NCBI RefSeq assembly: GCF_009739465.1
Contig: NZ_WHOM01000051.1
Coordinates: forward strand, 124,001 to 188,000
Length of the DNA stretch: 64,000 nt
Direction: 5' to 3'
Source of the DNA: Streptomyces apocyni
GTDB taxonomy: Bacteria > Actinomycetota > Actinomycetes > Streptomycetales > Streptomycetaceae
Position numbers and translations under genes: made by a program. This document shows positions 14,582 through 22,637 of the stretch, in pieces. Position 1 is the stretch's first letter. Every line of letters starts with the position of its first letter. Under the pieces are notes generated by a model that had not been told where the DNA came from, ran no database searches, and was given only the letters and a program-made list of their open reading frames with translations.

Positions 14582-16078
14582 TCATGCCTTCGCGGTCCCT
14601 CCCCTAGACCGGGATGGCGCCTTGGGCAGGGCGAGTTGGATCTCCTCACGCAGGTCCTGGATCTTGGCGTAGTCCGCGTACTGTCCGGTGAGGCGGTACA
14701 TCTCCCGCAGCCGGTCCCAGGTGCGATGCGAGGAGGTCTCCCCCATCGAGACCAGCGCCAGGCGGGCGTACCGGTCGGCCTGCTCCGGGTCGTCGGCGAT
14801 GAAGCAGGCCGACGCCAGTGAGAGGTAGTCGAAGATCGTCGACCGCTGGCGCCCCTGCTCCCGCAGAGCGATGGCCTCCTTGGCGTGCCGCTGGGCGATG
14901 AGCGCCGCCGCCGGATCGTGATCGGCGAGGGTGCGGTAGGCGAGGGCCTGCATCCCGTGCAGATCGGCCTCGTCGAACATCTGCATCCAACTGGGCGGGG
15001 GAACATCCCCCTTGTCCGATACGAACAGGTCCTCGGCTTCGCCGAGGGTGCGCCGCATGGCCTGGCCGTTCCCCATCGACGCCTGCGCCCAGGCCTCGAT
15101 GGTGTGCAGCATGGCCTGGGTGCGCGGCAGCACTTCGTCCCCCGAACCCGACTTGGCCAGCTTCATCAGGTCCAGCGCGTCGTCCGGCTTGCCGAGGTGG
15201 ACCATCTGCCGGGCGGCCCGGGACAGGGCCTCACCGGCGCGCGGCCGGTCGCCGCCCTCGCGTGCCGCGTGCGCGGCGATGACGAAGTACTTCTGTGCCG
15301 TGGGCTCCAGGCCGACGTCATGCGACATCCACCCGGCGAGTACGGCGAGATTGGCGGCGACGCCCCACAGGCGCCGCTGGAGATGGACAGGGTGTCGGTA
15401 GGCGAGCATGCCGCCCACTTCGTTGAGTTGGCCGACCACTGCCTTGCGTTGCAGCCCGCCACCGCGGGACGCGTCCCAGGCGCGGAACACCTCCACCGAA
15501 CGCTCCAGCTCCGAGATCTCCTGGGACCCGATGGGGGCGGCCTCGTAGCGGTCGAACCCAGCGGAGTCGGCGTGCAGGGGATCGTTGATGCGGGGGGCGT
15601 CGGCGGTGAGGGCCGGATCGGCGTGCAGCCAGTCGTGCATGGCGCTGGTGAGTGCGGTTCCCGCGGCAAGCGCGGCACCCGCGCCCACCAAGCCGCGTCG
15701 GTTGAGCATGAGATCCATTCCCGTGAATTCGGTGAGGACCGCAGCTGTCCGCCCGGGCGCCCACGGCAGGGAATCGGGGTTGTCGTACTCCCCACTGCTC
15801 TGCCGTTTCCCCGTGCGCCCGTGCCGGACCAGACCGAGATCCTCGATGGTCACGACACGGCCGAGTCGCTCGGTGAACAGCGCTGCCAGCACCTGAGGCA
15901 CCGGATCGCGCGGGATCTCTCCCGTGTCGATCCAACGCCGCACTCGAGAGGTGTCCGTCGCCAGCTGGGGGTGGCCCATGGCCGCCGCCTGCCGGTTGAC
16001 GAGTCTCGCGAGTTCACCCTTGGACCAGCCGGCCAGGCCGAACAGATCTTGTAGGCGGGTGTTGGGTTCGTTGCTCAC
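14582..16078 (-). CDS. nsdA: NsdA-like transcriptional/developmental regulator
   Basis: 498-residue regulator. The N-terminal 65 residues ('SKGELARLVNRQAAAMG...TSRVRRWIDTGEIPRDPVPQVLAALFTERLGR') form a helix-turn-helix-like module. The rest (about 140-480) is a helical TPR-like array. The N-terminal text closely fits what I recall of NsdA, a negative regulator of sporulation and antibiotic production in Streptomyces, and the length is the same (about 500). Start ATG 16078 follows a TTGAC-rich leader with a weak ribosome binding site. An inverted repeat lies 28-46 nt upstream of the start, well placed for autoregulation. Family placement is firm; orthology with NsdA rather than a paralogue is less certain. 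Confidence 0.75.
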   Translation of the reverse strand: MSNEPNTRLQDLFGLAGWSKGELARLVNRQAAAMGHPQLATDTSRVRRWIDTGEIPRDPVPQVLAALFTERLGRVVTIEDLGLVRHGRTGKRQSSGEYDNPDSLPWAPGRTAAVLTEFTGMDLMLNRRGLVGAGAALAAGTALTSAMHDWLHADPALTADAPRINDPLHADSAGFDRYEAAPIGSQEISELERSVEVFRAWDASRGGGLQRKAVVGQLNEVGGMLAYRHPVHLQRRLWGVAANLAVLAGWMSHDVGLEPTAQKYFVIAAHAAREGGDRPRAGEALSRAARQMVHLGKPDDALDLMKLAKSGSGDEVLPRTQAMLHTIEAWAQASMGNGQAMRRTLGEAEDLFVSDKGDVPPPSWMQMFDEADLHGMQALAYRTLADHDPAAALIAQRHAKEAIALREQGRQRSTIFDYLSLASACFIADDPEQADRYARLALVSMGETSSHRTWDRLREMYRLTGQYADYAKIQDLREEIQLALPKAPSRSRGGTAKA

Positions 16079-16105
16079 GTCAAGCCCCCAGGTTCTCGGC
16101 TGTGT

Positions 16106-16124
16106 TGACAGTAACCCCCTGTCA
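16106..16124. promoter_or_regulatory. Inverted repeat in the nsdA-like promoter
   Basis: TGACAG-N7-CTGTCA, perfect 6-nt arms, 28-46 nt upstream of the NsdA-like start codon. Candidate autoregulatory operator. Confidence 0.4.
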
Positions 16125-16140
16125 GTTGCTGAGCGACTAT

Positions 16141-16170
16141 TCGCCAGGGTTCGCCAGGGTGCGCCAGATG
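16141..16170. repeat. 10-nt direct repeat, about three copies
   Basis: TCGCCAGGGT, TCGCCAGGGT, GCGCCAGATG: repeats at one helical turn between the divergent NsdA-like and phosphotransferase genes. A tandem activator-binding array is possible. Confidence 0.6.
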
Positions 16171-16311
16171 GTGTGCCACGCGGGCCTGGGTGTCAGGTAG
16201 GAATGCGCCACCCCGACCCGGTAGCCGCAAGGCATTCCCCAGGGTGCTTCCACGGCCCGGGCCGGGACGGCGCACGTAACCTGTCGGCGCACGAAGGGAT
16301 CTGTACCGCCC

Positions 16312-17448
16312 ATGTACGCAGCATCGTCCTCCGTGTCCGCCCCGCCCCGGCCGCTGCACCCCCGTCAGGGCAGCGGCCCGTATCTCGACCCCAACCGGCC
16401 GGCGGCCACCGCACTCGGCACCGGTCGGACGCGGCGCGTCCCGGGGCTCGGCACACCGTCCCTCAGCGGGAGACTCGACTTGTCCGGCCCTCAGGGCGCC
16501 CAACTGCGCACCGCCATCGCCTCGGTGCAGCGGATCTGCCCGGAGTTCCATCCGGTGCAGGTGCTGCGGCGCAGCGGTCGCCACGCGCTGATCGTGGGCA
16601 CAACAGGCCGCTACACCGCGGTCGCCAAGTGTTTACTCGACCACTCCCCCGCGTGGTCCGAGCGGCTGCGCAACGAAATAGCTGCTTACCGCTCGTTCGT
16701 TAGGCACCGGCCACCGGTCCGGGTGCCCCGACTGATCGCAGCGGACCCGGACAACGGCACACTTGTCGTGGAGCGGATGGCGGGCCGCGTGGCGGCCCTG
16801 CAGCGGCACCCGGCCGATGTGCCCCCGCGCGGGGATCTGCGGGCCGCGCTCAGCGCGATCTGCCGACTGAACACCTGGCGGCCGCCGACCGGCATGTTCG
16901 ACGCCCCGCTGGACTACGCCGCGCGGATCTCCCGGTACCACGAACTGGGCCTGCTCACCGACCGGGACCTGGGTGACCTGCAGAAGCTGCTGCACGGCAT
17001 CGCGCACGCCTCGGGGCGCGGCGGGATGGGGCAGTTCTGTCACGGTGACGCGCTGCTGTCGAACATCCTGCTGTCCCCGGCGGGCCCGGTGCTCGTCGAC
17101 TGGGAGCACGCGGGCTGGTATCTGCCCGGCTATGACCTGGCGACGCTGTGGGCGGTGCTGGGCGAGGCGCCGGTGGCGCGGCGGCAGATCAGTCAGCTGG
17201 CGCAGGCGGCGGGTCCGGCCGCGCGGGACGCCTTCCTGGTCAACCTGATGCTCGTACTGACCCGGGAGATCCGGACGTACGAGATGGCCGTGCAGCGCAC
17301 CATGCGCGATGCGGCTCCGGTCGCACCGGAGTCGGCCCCTCCCGGCGCCACCACGTCCGGCGAGGAGCAGCGGCTGCTGCTGCGACGACTGCACGACGAC
17401 TGCGCGATGGCCCGCAGGGCTCTGCGTGCGGCGGTCGGCACGCGCTGA
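16312..17448 (+). CDS. Aminoglycoside-phosphotransferase-like kinase
   Basis: 378-residue protein-kinase-fold enzyme of the APH/choline kinase superfamily. The N-terminal lobe has the ATP-binding '[10 protein letters not shown]'. The catalytic Brenner motif is '[15 protein letters not shown]', and the metal-binding aspartate is in '[18 protein letters not shown]'. The first 80 residues are Pro/Arg-rich and probably disordered. The family phosphorylates hydroxyls of small molecules; the substrate here is unknown. It is divergent from the NsdA-like regulator and ends at a strong terminator. Confidence 0.82.
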   Translation: MYAASSSVSAPPRPLHPRQGSGPYLDPNRPAATALGTGRTRRVPGLGTPSLSGRLDLSGPQGAQLRTAIASVQRICPEFHPVQVLRRSGRHALIVGTTGRYTAVAKCLLDHSPAWSERLRNEIAAYRSFVRHRPPVRVPRLIAADPDNGTLVVERMAGRVAALQRHPADVPPRGDLRAALSAICRLNTWRPPTGMFDAPLDYAARISRYHELGLLTDRDLGDLQKLLHGIAHASGRGGMGQFCHGDALLSNILLSPAGPVLVDWEHAGWYLPGYDLATLWAVLGEAPVARRQISQLAQAAGPAARDAFLVNLMLVLTREIRTYEMAVQRTMRDAAPVAPESAPPGATTSGEEQRLLLRRLHDDCAMARRALRAAVGTR

Positions 17449-17453
17449 CGGGG

Positions 17454-17502
17454 ACGGCGGTCCTCGACGCGCCCGTGGTTCGGGCGGGTCGAGGACCGCC
17501 GT
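17454..17502 (+). terminator. Terminator of the phosphotransferase gene
   Basis: Perfect 15-bp outer stem ACGGCGGTCCTCGAC / GTCGAGGACCGCCGT with a partly paired GC-rich inner loop. Confidence 0.9.
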
Positions 17503-17683
17503 ATGTGTGAGGGCACCTGGTGAGAAGCCCGGCACTCACACCCCATCGGCACCTGTGTCGACGTGGGAAATCCCCTCTCCTGAGTCATGATTGACGGATC
17601 GTCTGGGAGCCGGTACGAGTGAGCCACGTACCTCCCACACGCCCCATCGCGCCCCGTCACGCGCATCGCCTCAGGAGGCCGCT

Positions 17684-19687
17684 TTGCGAGATTCCGCCCC
17701 GGACCGAGCCGCCCCCAGGCGCCGCAGGCTGGCCAGGACGGTGGGCGCCGCGGCGTCGGCCGCGCTGCTGCTGCCCCTGGTCGCCGCCGCACCGGCCGAC
17801 ACCGCCGAGTTCGCCGAGGGCGCCGAGGGCTCCGCCAGCGAGCGGCTACAGCACGCGTTCGCCGCGGCCGCGGCCGAGTACCGCGTGCCCGAGAGTGTGC
17901 TGCTGGGCGTCTCGTACCTGCAGTCGCGCTGGGACGCGCACGGCGGGGCGCCCAGTGTGACCGGGGGCTACGGCCCGATGCACCTCACCGACGCGAGCAC
18001 CGCACTGGCCCGGGCCCCGCACCACAGCCATGGCGCGGAGGACGCCCGCGGCGACACCTCACGCGGCCCGCGCCTGCCGGACGTCGAACGGCCCGAGCCC
18101 GCTGAACTCCCGGAGCGGCTACGGACGTTGCCGCGGGCCGCCGAGCTGACCGGGTTGCCCGCCGAGCGGCTGCGCAGTGACCCGGCGGCCAATATCCGCG
18201 GCGGCGCGGCACTGATCGCCGAGGCCCAGAAGCGGGCGGGGCAGGCCCGGAGCAGCGATCCCGCTGACTGGTACGGCGCGGTGGCGCGCTTCTCCGGCGC
18301 CGACGACCAGGCCACCGCGGCGACGTACGCGAACGAGGTGTTCGCCCTACTCCGCGAGGGCCAGCGGCGCACCACCGACGCCGGGCAGCGCGTCGGCGTC
18401 CAGGCCGCGCCGGAACTTGAGCCCGATACCCGGCAGTTGGCCGGACTGGGGCTCCGTAAGGCCGAACGAGGACCGACGGAGTGCCCCAGGAGCGTGTCCT
18501 GCGAGTGGATTCCGGCGCCGTACGAGGAGTTCGGCGAGGACGACTACGGCAACCACGACCTGGCGAACCGGCCCTCTTCCCAGCAGATCGACTACATCGT
18601 CGTCCACGACGTCGAGGGCTACTGGGGCAGTGCGCTGGAGCTGGTCCAGGACCCGACCTATGTGTCGTGGCAGTACACCTTGCGCTCGACCGACGGGCAT
18701 ATCGCCCAGCATCTGGATCTGAAGGACGTGGGCTGGCACGCCGGCAACTGGTTCGTGAACGCCAAGTCGGTGGGTCTGGAGCACGAGGGGTTCCTGACCG
18801 CTCCGGACGCCTGGTACACGGAGGCGATGTACCGCGCCTCCGCCCGCCTGGTGAAGCACCTGGCGCGCAGGTACGACATTCCGCTGGACCGGCAGCACAT
18901 TCTGGGCCATGACACGGTTCCGGGCCCGGTGGCGTCCAGTGTCCCGTCGATGCACACCGACCCCGGGCCGTACTGGGACTGGCGGCACTACTTCGCCCTC
19001 CTTGGCAAGCCGCTGCGGCGCACGGCGGGCCCGGACGGCGGGCTGGTGACGGTGCGGCCCACGTACGACCAGCACCAGCCTGAGTTCACCGGCTGCGCCA
19101 AGCCGGGCGAGCCCTGCCCGACGCACGGTTCCAGCGCGGTGCGGGTGCACACCGCGCCCAGCGAGGACGCGCCGCTGGTCAAGGACATCGGGCTGCGGCC
19201 CGGCGGCGGGGACTCCACGACCGGTGTGAACGACATCGGCTCGCGGATCTCGACCGGCCAGCAGTACGCGGTCGCCGAGCGCAGAGGCGACTGGACCGCG
19301 ATCTGGTTCCTCGGGCAGAAGGCCTGGTTCAAGAACCCGAAGCGGCAGCCCACGGCGGTCGACGCCGCCGGGACGGTGGTCACGCCGAAGGCCGGGAAGC
19401 GCGAGATCCCGGTGTACGGGCGGGCCTACCCCGAGGAGTCGGCGTACCCCGACGGCATCCCCGCGCAGGAGGTGTCACCGCTGCCCTACACGCTTGTGGC
19501 CGGGCAGGAGTACGCGGCCGGACGGAAGATCCCCGGCGAGTACTACTACGCGAAGACGTTCGACACGTCAGACCACCGTGTGGTGCGGGGTAAGGACCTG
19601 TACTACGAGATCCAGTTCGGGCACCGGGTGGCGTATGTGCGCGCCGCGGATGTGACGGCGGGCCCGTCGGGCTCGTCGGGCTCGTAG
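17684..19687 (+). CDS. Secreted N-acetylmuramoyl-L-alanine amidase (Amidase_2) with SH3-like tail
   Basis: 667-residue exported peptidoglycan hydrolase. I place the start at TTG 17684 because AGGAGG lies 5 nt upstream. The product then begins with an Arg-rich signal peptide ('APRRRRLARTVGAAASAAL', cleavage near VAAAPA). Residues about 60-225 are a helical lysozyme-like region. The Amidase_2 domain (about 290-440) has zinc ligands His in 'YIVVHDVEG', His in 'GLEHEGF' region and His in 'HTDPGPYWDW', plus 'QHILGHDTVPGP'. C-terminal repeats (about 480-660) resemble SH3 modules. It would cleave the amide between MurNAc and the stem peptide. The frame could extend to TTG 17591. The gene ends in a 9-nt duplication encoding SGSSGS. 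Confidence 0.85.
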   Translation: MRDSAPDRAAPRRRRLARTVGAAASAALLLPLVAAAPADTAEFAEGAEGSASERLQHAFAAAAAEYRVPESVLLGVSYLQSRWDAHGGAPSVTGGYGPMHLTDASTALARAPHHSHGAEDARGDTSRGPRLPDVERPEPAELPERLRTLPRAAELTGLPAERLRSDPAANIRGGAALIAEAQKRAGQARSSDPADWYGAVARFSGADDQATAATYANEVFALLREGQRRTTDAGQRVGVQAAPELEPDTRQLAGLGLRKAERGPTECPRSVSCEWIPAPYEEFGEDDYGNHDLANRPSSQQIDYIVVHDVEGYWGSALELVQDPTYVSWQYTLRSTDGHIAQHLDLKDVGWHAGNWFVNAKSVGLEHEGFLTAPDAWYTEAMYRASARLVKHLARRYDIPLDRQHILGHDTVPGPVASSVPSMHTDPGPYWDWRHYFALLGKPLRRTAGPDGGLVTVRPTYDQHQPEFTGCAKPGEPCPTHGSSAVRVHTAPSEDAPLVKDIGLRPGGGDSTTGVNDIGSRISTGQQYAVAERRGDWTAIWFLGQKAWFKNPKRQPTAVDAAGTVVTPKAGKREIPVYGRAYPEESAYPDGIPAQEVSPLPYTLVAGQEYAAGRKIPGEYYYAKTFDTSDHRVVRGKDLYYEIQFGHRVAYVRAADVTAGPSGSSGS

Positions 19688-19726
19688 CGCCAAGGTCCCC
19701 TGTGCGTACGCGCCTACGATGTGCGC

Positions 19727-20263
19727 ATGCGTGCACAGGAGAGGGACGAGAAGAGGGACGAGAAGAGGGACGAGAAGAGGGACGACCTGCTGACGGCGGC
19801 CGTACGGCTACGCGAACTGGGGGCCGCCGAGGAGGCCAGGCAGCGGCTGCTGGAACTCGGCGCCGAGTTCCCCGAGGACGCCGAGGTGGCCTATCAGACG
19901 GCCTGGGTCCATGACGTCCTGGGCCTGGAGGCCGAGGCCGTCCCGTTCTACGAGCGGGGCCTCGTCGGCGGGGGCCTCTCGCCCGATGACCGGCGTGGGG
20001 CGCTGCTGGGCCTCGGCAGTACGTATCGGGTGCTCGGGCGGTACGAGATGGCGGTGGCCACGCTGCGCCAGGGGGTCGAGGAGTTCCCGGACGACGGGGC
20101 GCTGCGGTCGTTCCTGGCCATGGCGCTGTTCAACGTCGCCGAGCACCACGAGGCGATGCGGACGCTGCTGGAACTGCTCGCCACCACCAGCGAGGACCCT
20201 CAGGTACGGGCGTACCGGAGGGCCATCGAGCACTACGCGCGTGATCTGACCGCCACCGAGTGA
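19727..20263 (+). CDS. Tetratricopeptide-repeat protein (TPR_5 type)
   Basis: 178-residue soluble helical protein. After a highly charged N-terminus made of (Asp-Glu-Lys-Arg)n, residues about 25-165 form TPR helices ('AVRLRELGAAEEARQRLLEL', 'AYQTAWVHDVLGLEAEAVPFYERGL', 'STYRVLGRYEMAVATLRQGV', 'ALFNVAEHHEAMRTLLELL'). TPR_5-like proteins are scaffolds with no enzymatic role. I prefer ATG 19727; GTG 19721 is also in frame and neither has a good ribosome binding site. It is 39 nt downstream of the amidase gene and may be cotranscribed. Confidence 0.75.
   Translation: MRAQERDEKRDEKRDEKRDDLLTAAVRLRELGAAEEARQRLLELGAEFPEDAEVAYQTAWVHDVLGLEAEAVPFYERGLVGGGLSPDDRRGALLGLGSTYRVLGRYEMAVATLRQGVEEFPDDGALRSFLAMALFNVAEHHEAMRTLLELLATTSEDPQVRAYRRAIEHYARDLTATE
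19741..19786 (+). repeat. 12-nt in-frame tandem repeat (DEKR)n
   Basis: GAGGGACGAGAA repeated three times plus a partial copy, encoding RDEK at the N-terminus of the TPR protein. Confidence 0.95.
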
Positions 20264-20293
20264 GCTGGATCCTGTGCGGCGGGCCCTGCTCGC

Positions 20294-20794
20294 TCAGCCT
20301 TGCTGGAAGAGCTCCGCTGGCAGCGGCTTCAGGAGGGCGTACAGGTCGTCGGTAATGGGACGGTCCCAGGCGGCGATGGTGACCAGGACCTTGTCGCTGC
20401 GGTCGAACTGAACGCAGGAGATACGGCTCTCGGAGAGCTTGACGCGGCGCACGATCAGCAGGTTGTCGCCCTGCATCACGGGGACGTCCTCGGTCTCGAC
20501 GACCTCGACCTCCTCGTCGTTCTCCAGGGCGAGGAGGAGCTGGGCGACCTCGAAGGGCACCTGCTTGTCCTCGAGCTCGCGGGCCGGGGACCCCTCGGGG
20601 AGGTTGCCGATGATCATCGCCGGGCCGCGTCCGCCGAACAGGTCGTATCGCAGGAACACGCCCTGGCAGCTGCCGTCGGGGGCGGGCAGCAGGCCCGCGC
20701 CGAGGTTGCCGGGCCAGTCACCCGGGTCCATGGCCAGGACATCGAAGTCCGGGCCCGCGGGCGTGGCGGAACTGCGGCGGCGGAGGAAGGACAT
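20294..20794 (-). CDS. Conserved hypothetical acidic protein
   Basis: 166-residue soluble protein without signal or membrane segments. I do not recognise a characterised family. Features are 'FDVLAMDPGDWPGNLGAGLLP', a glycine-rich 'RYDLFGGRGPAMIIGNLPEG', a central acidic stretch (ALENDEEVEVVETED) and a C-terminal 'VKLSESRISCVQFDRSDKVLVTIAAWDRP'. Coding is supported by a clear start ATG 20794, its length, and third-position GC bias. It converges on the TPR protein gene and lies downstream of the CGNR regulator on the same strand. Confidence 0.7.
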   Translation of the reverse strand: MSFLRRRSSATPAGPDFDVLAMDPGDWPGNLGAGLLPAPDGSCQGVFLRYDLFGGRGPAMIIGNLPEGSPARELEDKQVPFEVAQLLLALENDEEVEVVETEDVPVMQGDNLLIVRRVKLSESRISCVQFDRSDKVLVTIAAWDRPITDDLYALLKPLPAELFQQG

Positions 20795-20856
20795 GCCGCC
20801 ATGGTACGTGGCTCCGCGGCTGTTCCGGAGCCGGGCCCCGGGCGGCTGTCAGGCTC

Positions 20857-21471
20857 TTAGCGTCCCGTCGAGCGGTGCCGCTCGTGGTGGCGGGCCACGC
20901 GGGCGCGGTTGCCGCAGGAGGGCTTGCACCACTCCTGGCGGGGGTGCTCCTTGAGGAAGTAGCGCACACAGCGCGGGCCGTGGCAGGCCCGTAGTGTCAC
21001 CCGGTCGGGGCCGGTGAGGAAGGCGATGGCGGCACGGGCGAGTGCGGCCGTCACCAGGGCATGGGCGGGGGCTCGGGCGGCGGGCTCCTGGTGTACGGCG
21101 GGGTCGGCTCCGCTGGGCCAGCTCAGGACGGGGGCGGCGGGGACGAGCGCGGCGGCGGCGTTCAGCAGGGCGACGGCCTCGGCGTCGGGCAGCAGCTGTC
21201 CGGCGTCGGCGGGGCTGGGTTCGCCCGGGCGTACGGCACGGGCGAGCACGGAGCGGACGGCGGCCCGTAGCTCGCGGACGGCGGTCAGGGACGCGGCGTC
21301 GGCGGTGTAGCCGACGGGGACCGGTAGCGCGGCCTGGCGTTCACGGACCCAGGCGGTGAGCCCGGCGGGTTCGGCGAGGTCGTCGGCGACGCCACCGTGG
21401 CCGTCGTGGCGGAGGGTGACGGCGAGGTCGATGACGAGCTGCGCTTCCGACAGGGGCGTGGGCACGGACAT
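20857..21471 (-). CDS. CGNR zinc-finger (ABATE-type) protein, putative regulator
   Basis: 204 residues. An N-terminal ABATE-like domain rich in Ala (about 1-150) is followed by a C-terminal CGNR zinc finger with 'CHGPRCVRYFLKEHPRQEWC' ligands and the signature 'CKPSCGNRARVARH'. The family is widespread in Actinobacteria, and the finger is thought to bind DNA. The start codon sits inside an inverted repeat (21472-21505), which suggests direct autoregulation. A TATCAT -10-like element 6 nt before the ATG would give a leaderless mRNA. Confidence 0.83.
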   Translation of the reverse strand: MSVPTPLSEAQLVIDLAVTLRHDGHGGVADDLAEPAGLTAWVRERQAALPVPVGYTADAASLTAVRELRAAVRSVLARAVRPGEPSPADAGQLLPDAEAVALLNAAAALVPAAPVLSWPSGADPAVHQEPAARAPAHALVTAALARAAIAFLTGPDRVTLRACHGPRCVRYFLKEHPRQEWCKPSCGNRARVARHHERHRSTGR

Positions 21472-21505
21472 GGCCTAATGATAGCTTCGCGGATATCCAT
21501 TAGCC
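21472..21505. promoter_or_regulatory. Inverted repeat/operator at the CGNR start
   Basis: CTAATG (21475-21480) and CATTAG (21498-21503), extended to GGC...GCC, immediately precede the minus-strand ATG at 21471. The left arm includes a TATCAT -10-like sequence on the minus strand, so a bound repressor would cover the promoter. Confidence 0.5.
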
Positions 21506-21545
21506 GTCGGAGGAGTTCCATGGCTGGACGGGGGCGGGGGGCGAC

Positions 21546-22262
21546 GTGACCCGTATCGACTACTGGCGCGAGGGTCTGCGGGAGGTCCCGGACCAGGTGT
21601 GGGATCAGCGGGACGCCGAAGTGCTGCTCCTCGCCGACAACGCACTGACCCGGCTGCCACCGGAGATCGCCGCCCTGACCCGGCTGCACACGCTGGACCT
21701 CGGGCACAACCAGCTCACCGAGGTGCCTGCCGAGCTGGGCGCCCTGACCGGGCTGTCCGGTTTCCTGTATCTGCACGACAACCGGCTCACCACGCTCCCC
21801 GAGTCGCTGGGGCGGCTGACCCGGCTCGGCTATCTCAATGTCGGTGAGAACCCGCTCACCGCGCTGCCCACGACGCTCGGGTCGATGGCCGCGCTGGTGG
21901 AACTCAGGGCGCGGCACAACCTGCTCACCGAACTCCCCGCGTCCCTGGGGCGGCTGAGCGCGCTGCGCGAGCTGTGGCTGCGCGGCAACCGGCTGACCGC
22001 CCTGCCCGCCTCCGCGGCCGGGCTGCGGGAACTGCGCGAGTTGGAGCTGCGCGAGAACCGCTTCGAGACCGTGCCCGAGGCACTGCGCGATCTGCCGATG
22101 CTGCGCAGGCTCGATCTGCGCGCCAATCGACTGCGGGACCTCCCGTACTGGGTCGCGGAGTTGCCCGCGCTGGAGAAGCTGGACCTGCGCTGGAACCCGG
22201 CGCGGCCAGCGGCCCGTGTGCTGCGGGAGCTGGCGCGGCGCGGGTGCGTCGTGCTGCTCTGA
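21546..22262 (+). CDS. Leucine-rich-repeat protein
   Basis: 238-residue protein made almost wholly of about eight to nine LRRs of 22-24 residues with consensus LxxLxLxxNxLTxLPxxL (for example 'LHTLDLGHNQLTEVPAELG', 'LRELWLRGNRLTALPASAAG', 'LRRLDLRANRLRDLPYWVAE'). No signal peptide or catalytic domain. It is predicted to be a cytosolic protein-interaction solenoid of the type usually rare in Streptomyces. GTG 21546 is preceded by GGGGGCGAC. It is divergent from the CGNR regulator across a 74-nt gap, so the operator there may serve both. Confidence 0.85.
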   Translation: MTRIDYWREGLREVPDQVWDQRDAEVLLLADNALTRLPPEIAALTRLHTLDLGHNQLTEVPAELGALTGLSGFLYLHDNRLTTLPESLGRLTRLGYLNVGENPLTALPTTLGSMAALVELRARHNLLTELPASLGRLSALRELWLRGNRLTALPASAAGLRELRELELRENRFETVPEALRDLPMLRRLDLRANRLRDLPYWVAELPALEKLDLRWNPARPAARVLRELARRGCVVLL

Positions 22263-22270
22263 GCCTGGTC

Positions 22271-22308
22271 GTCAGGTCCGGCCCGTCCGGGTCAGGTCAC
22301 GTCAGGTC
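22271..22308. repeat. Three copies of GTCAGGTC at the DUF397 stop codon
   Basis: GTCAGGTC at 22271, 22291 and 22301. The TCA at 22297-22299 in the second copy is the stop codon of the minus-strand DUF397 gene, and the third copy encodes its last residues. Confidence 0.7.
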
Positions 22309-22539
22309 GAACTCACCGTCCCGCGCGCCCAGGACGAAGGCGCGCCACTCGGCGGGGGTGAAGATCAGGGACGGTTTCTGGGGGCTGCCGCCGTTACGCA
22401 TCGCGATAAAGCCTTCCACGAAAGCGATCTGCACATCGCCGTGTCCCTGACTGCTGGACTGCCAGTTCGCGTTGCTGAGGTCCAGCTCGGGCTTGTCCCA
22501 GCCCGTAGGCGGCTGCTGGGTGGTGGTGCTCTCGGCCAC
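22297..22539 (-). CDS. DUF397 small acidic protein (orphan)
   Basis: 80-residue DUF397 protein: 'LDLSNANWQSSSQGHGDVQIAFVEGFIAMRNGG' followed by the hallmark 'LIFTPAEWRAFVLGARDGEFD'. DUF397 genes normally sit beside a WhiJ-type helix-turn-helix gene and influence development and antibiotic production (abaA/whiJ systems of Streptomyces). No such partner is adjacent here. Start GTG 22539 has GGGAGGAG 7-8 nt upstream. A longer minus-strand frame through this region is non-coding shadow. Confidence 0.85.
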   Translation of the reverse strand: MAESTTTQQPPTGWDKPELDLSNANWQSSSQGHGDVQIAFVEGFIAMRNGGSPQKPSLIFTPAEWRAFVLGARDGEFDLT

Positions 22540-22637
22540 GTCCTGCTCCTCCCGGTTCGTCGTCCGTGGCCAGACTAGCGATCGCCGCCGATGCCCAACA
22601 GGCCCCGGCGTGCCCCGGCGCGGCCGGGCGGCGCCGG

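Noticed and set aside
14885..16054. Plus-strand 389-codon frame over the nsdA-like gene
   Set aside because: Antisense shadow of a recognisable regulator; no ribosome binding site.
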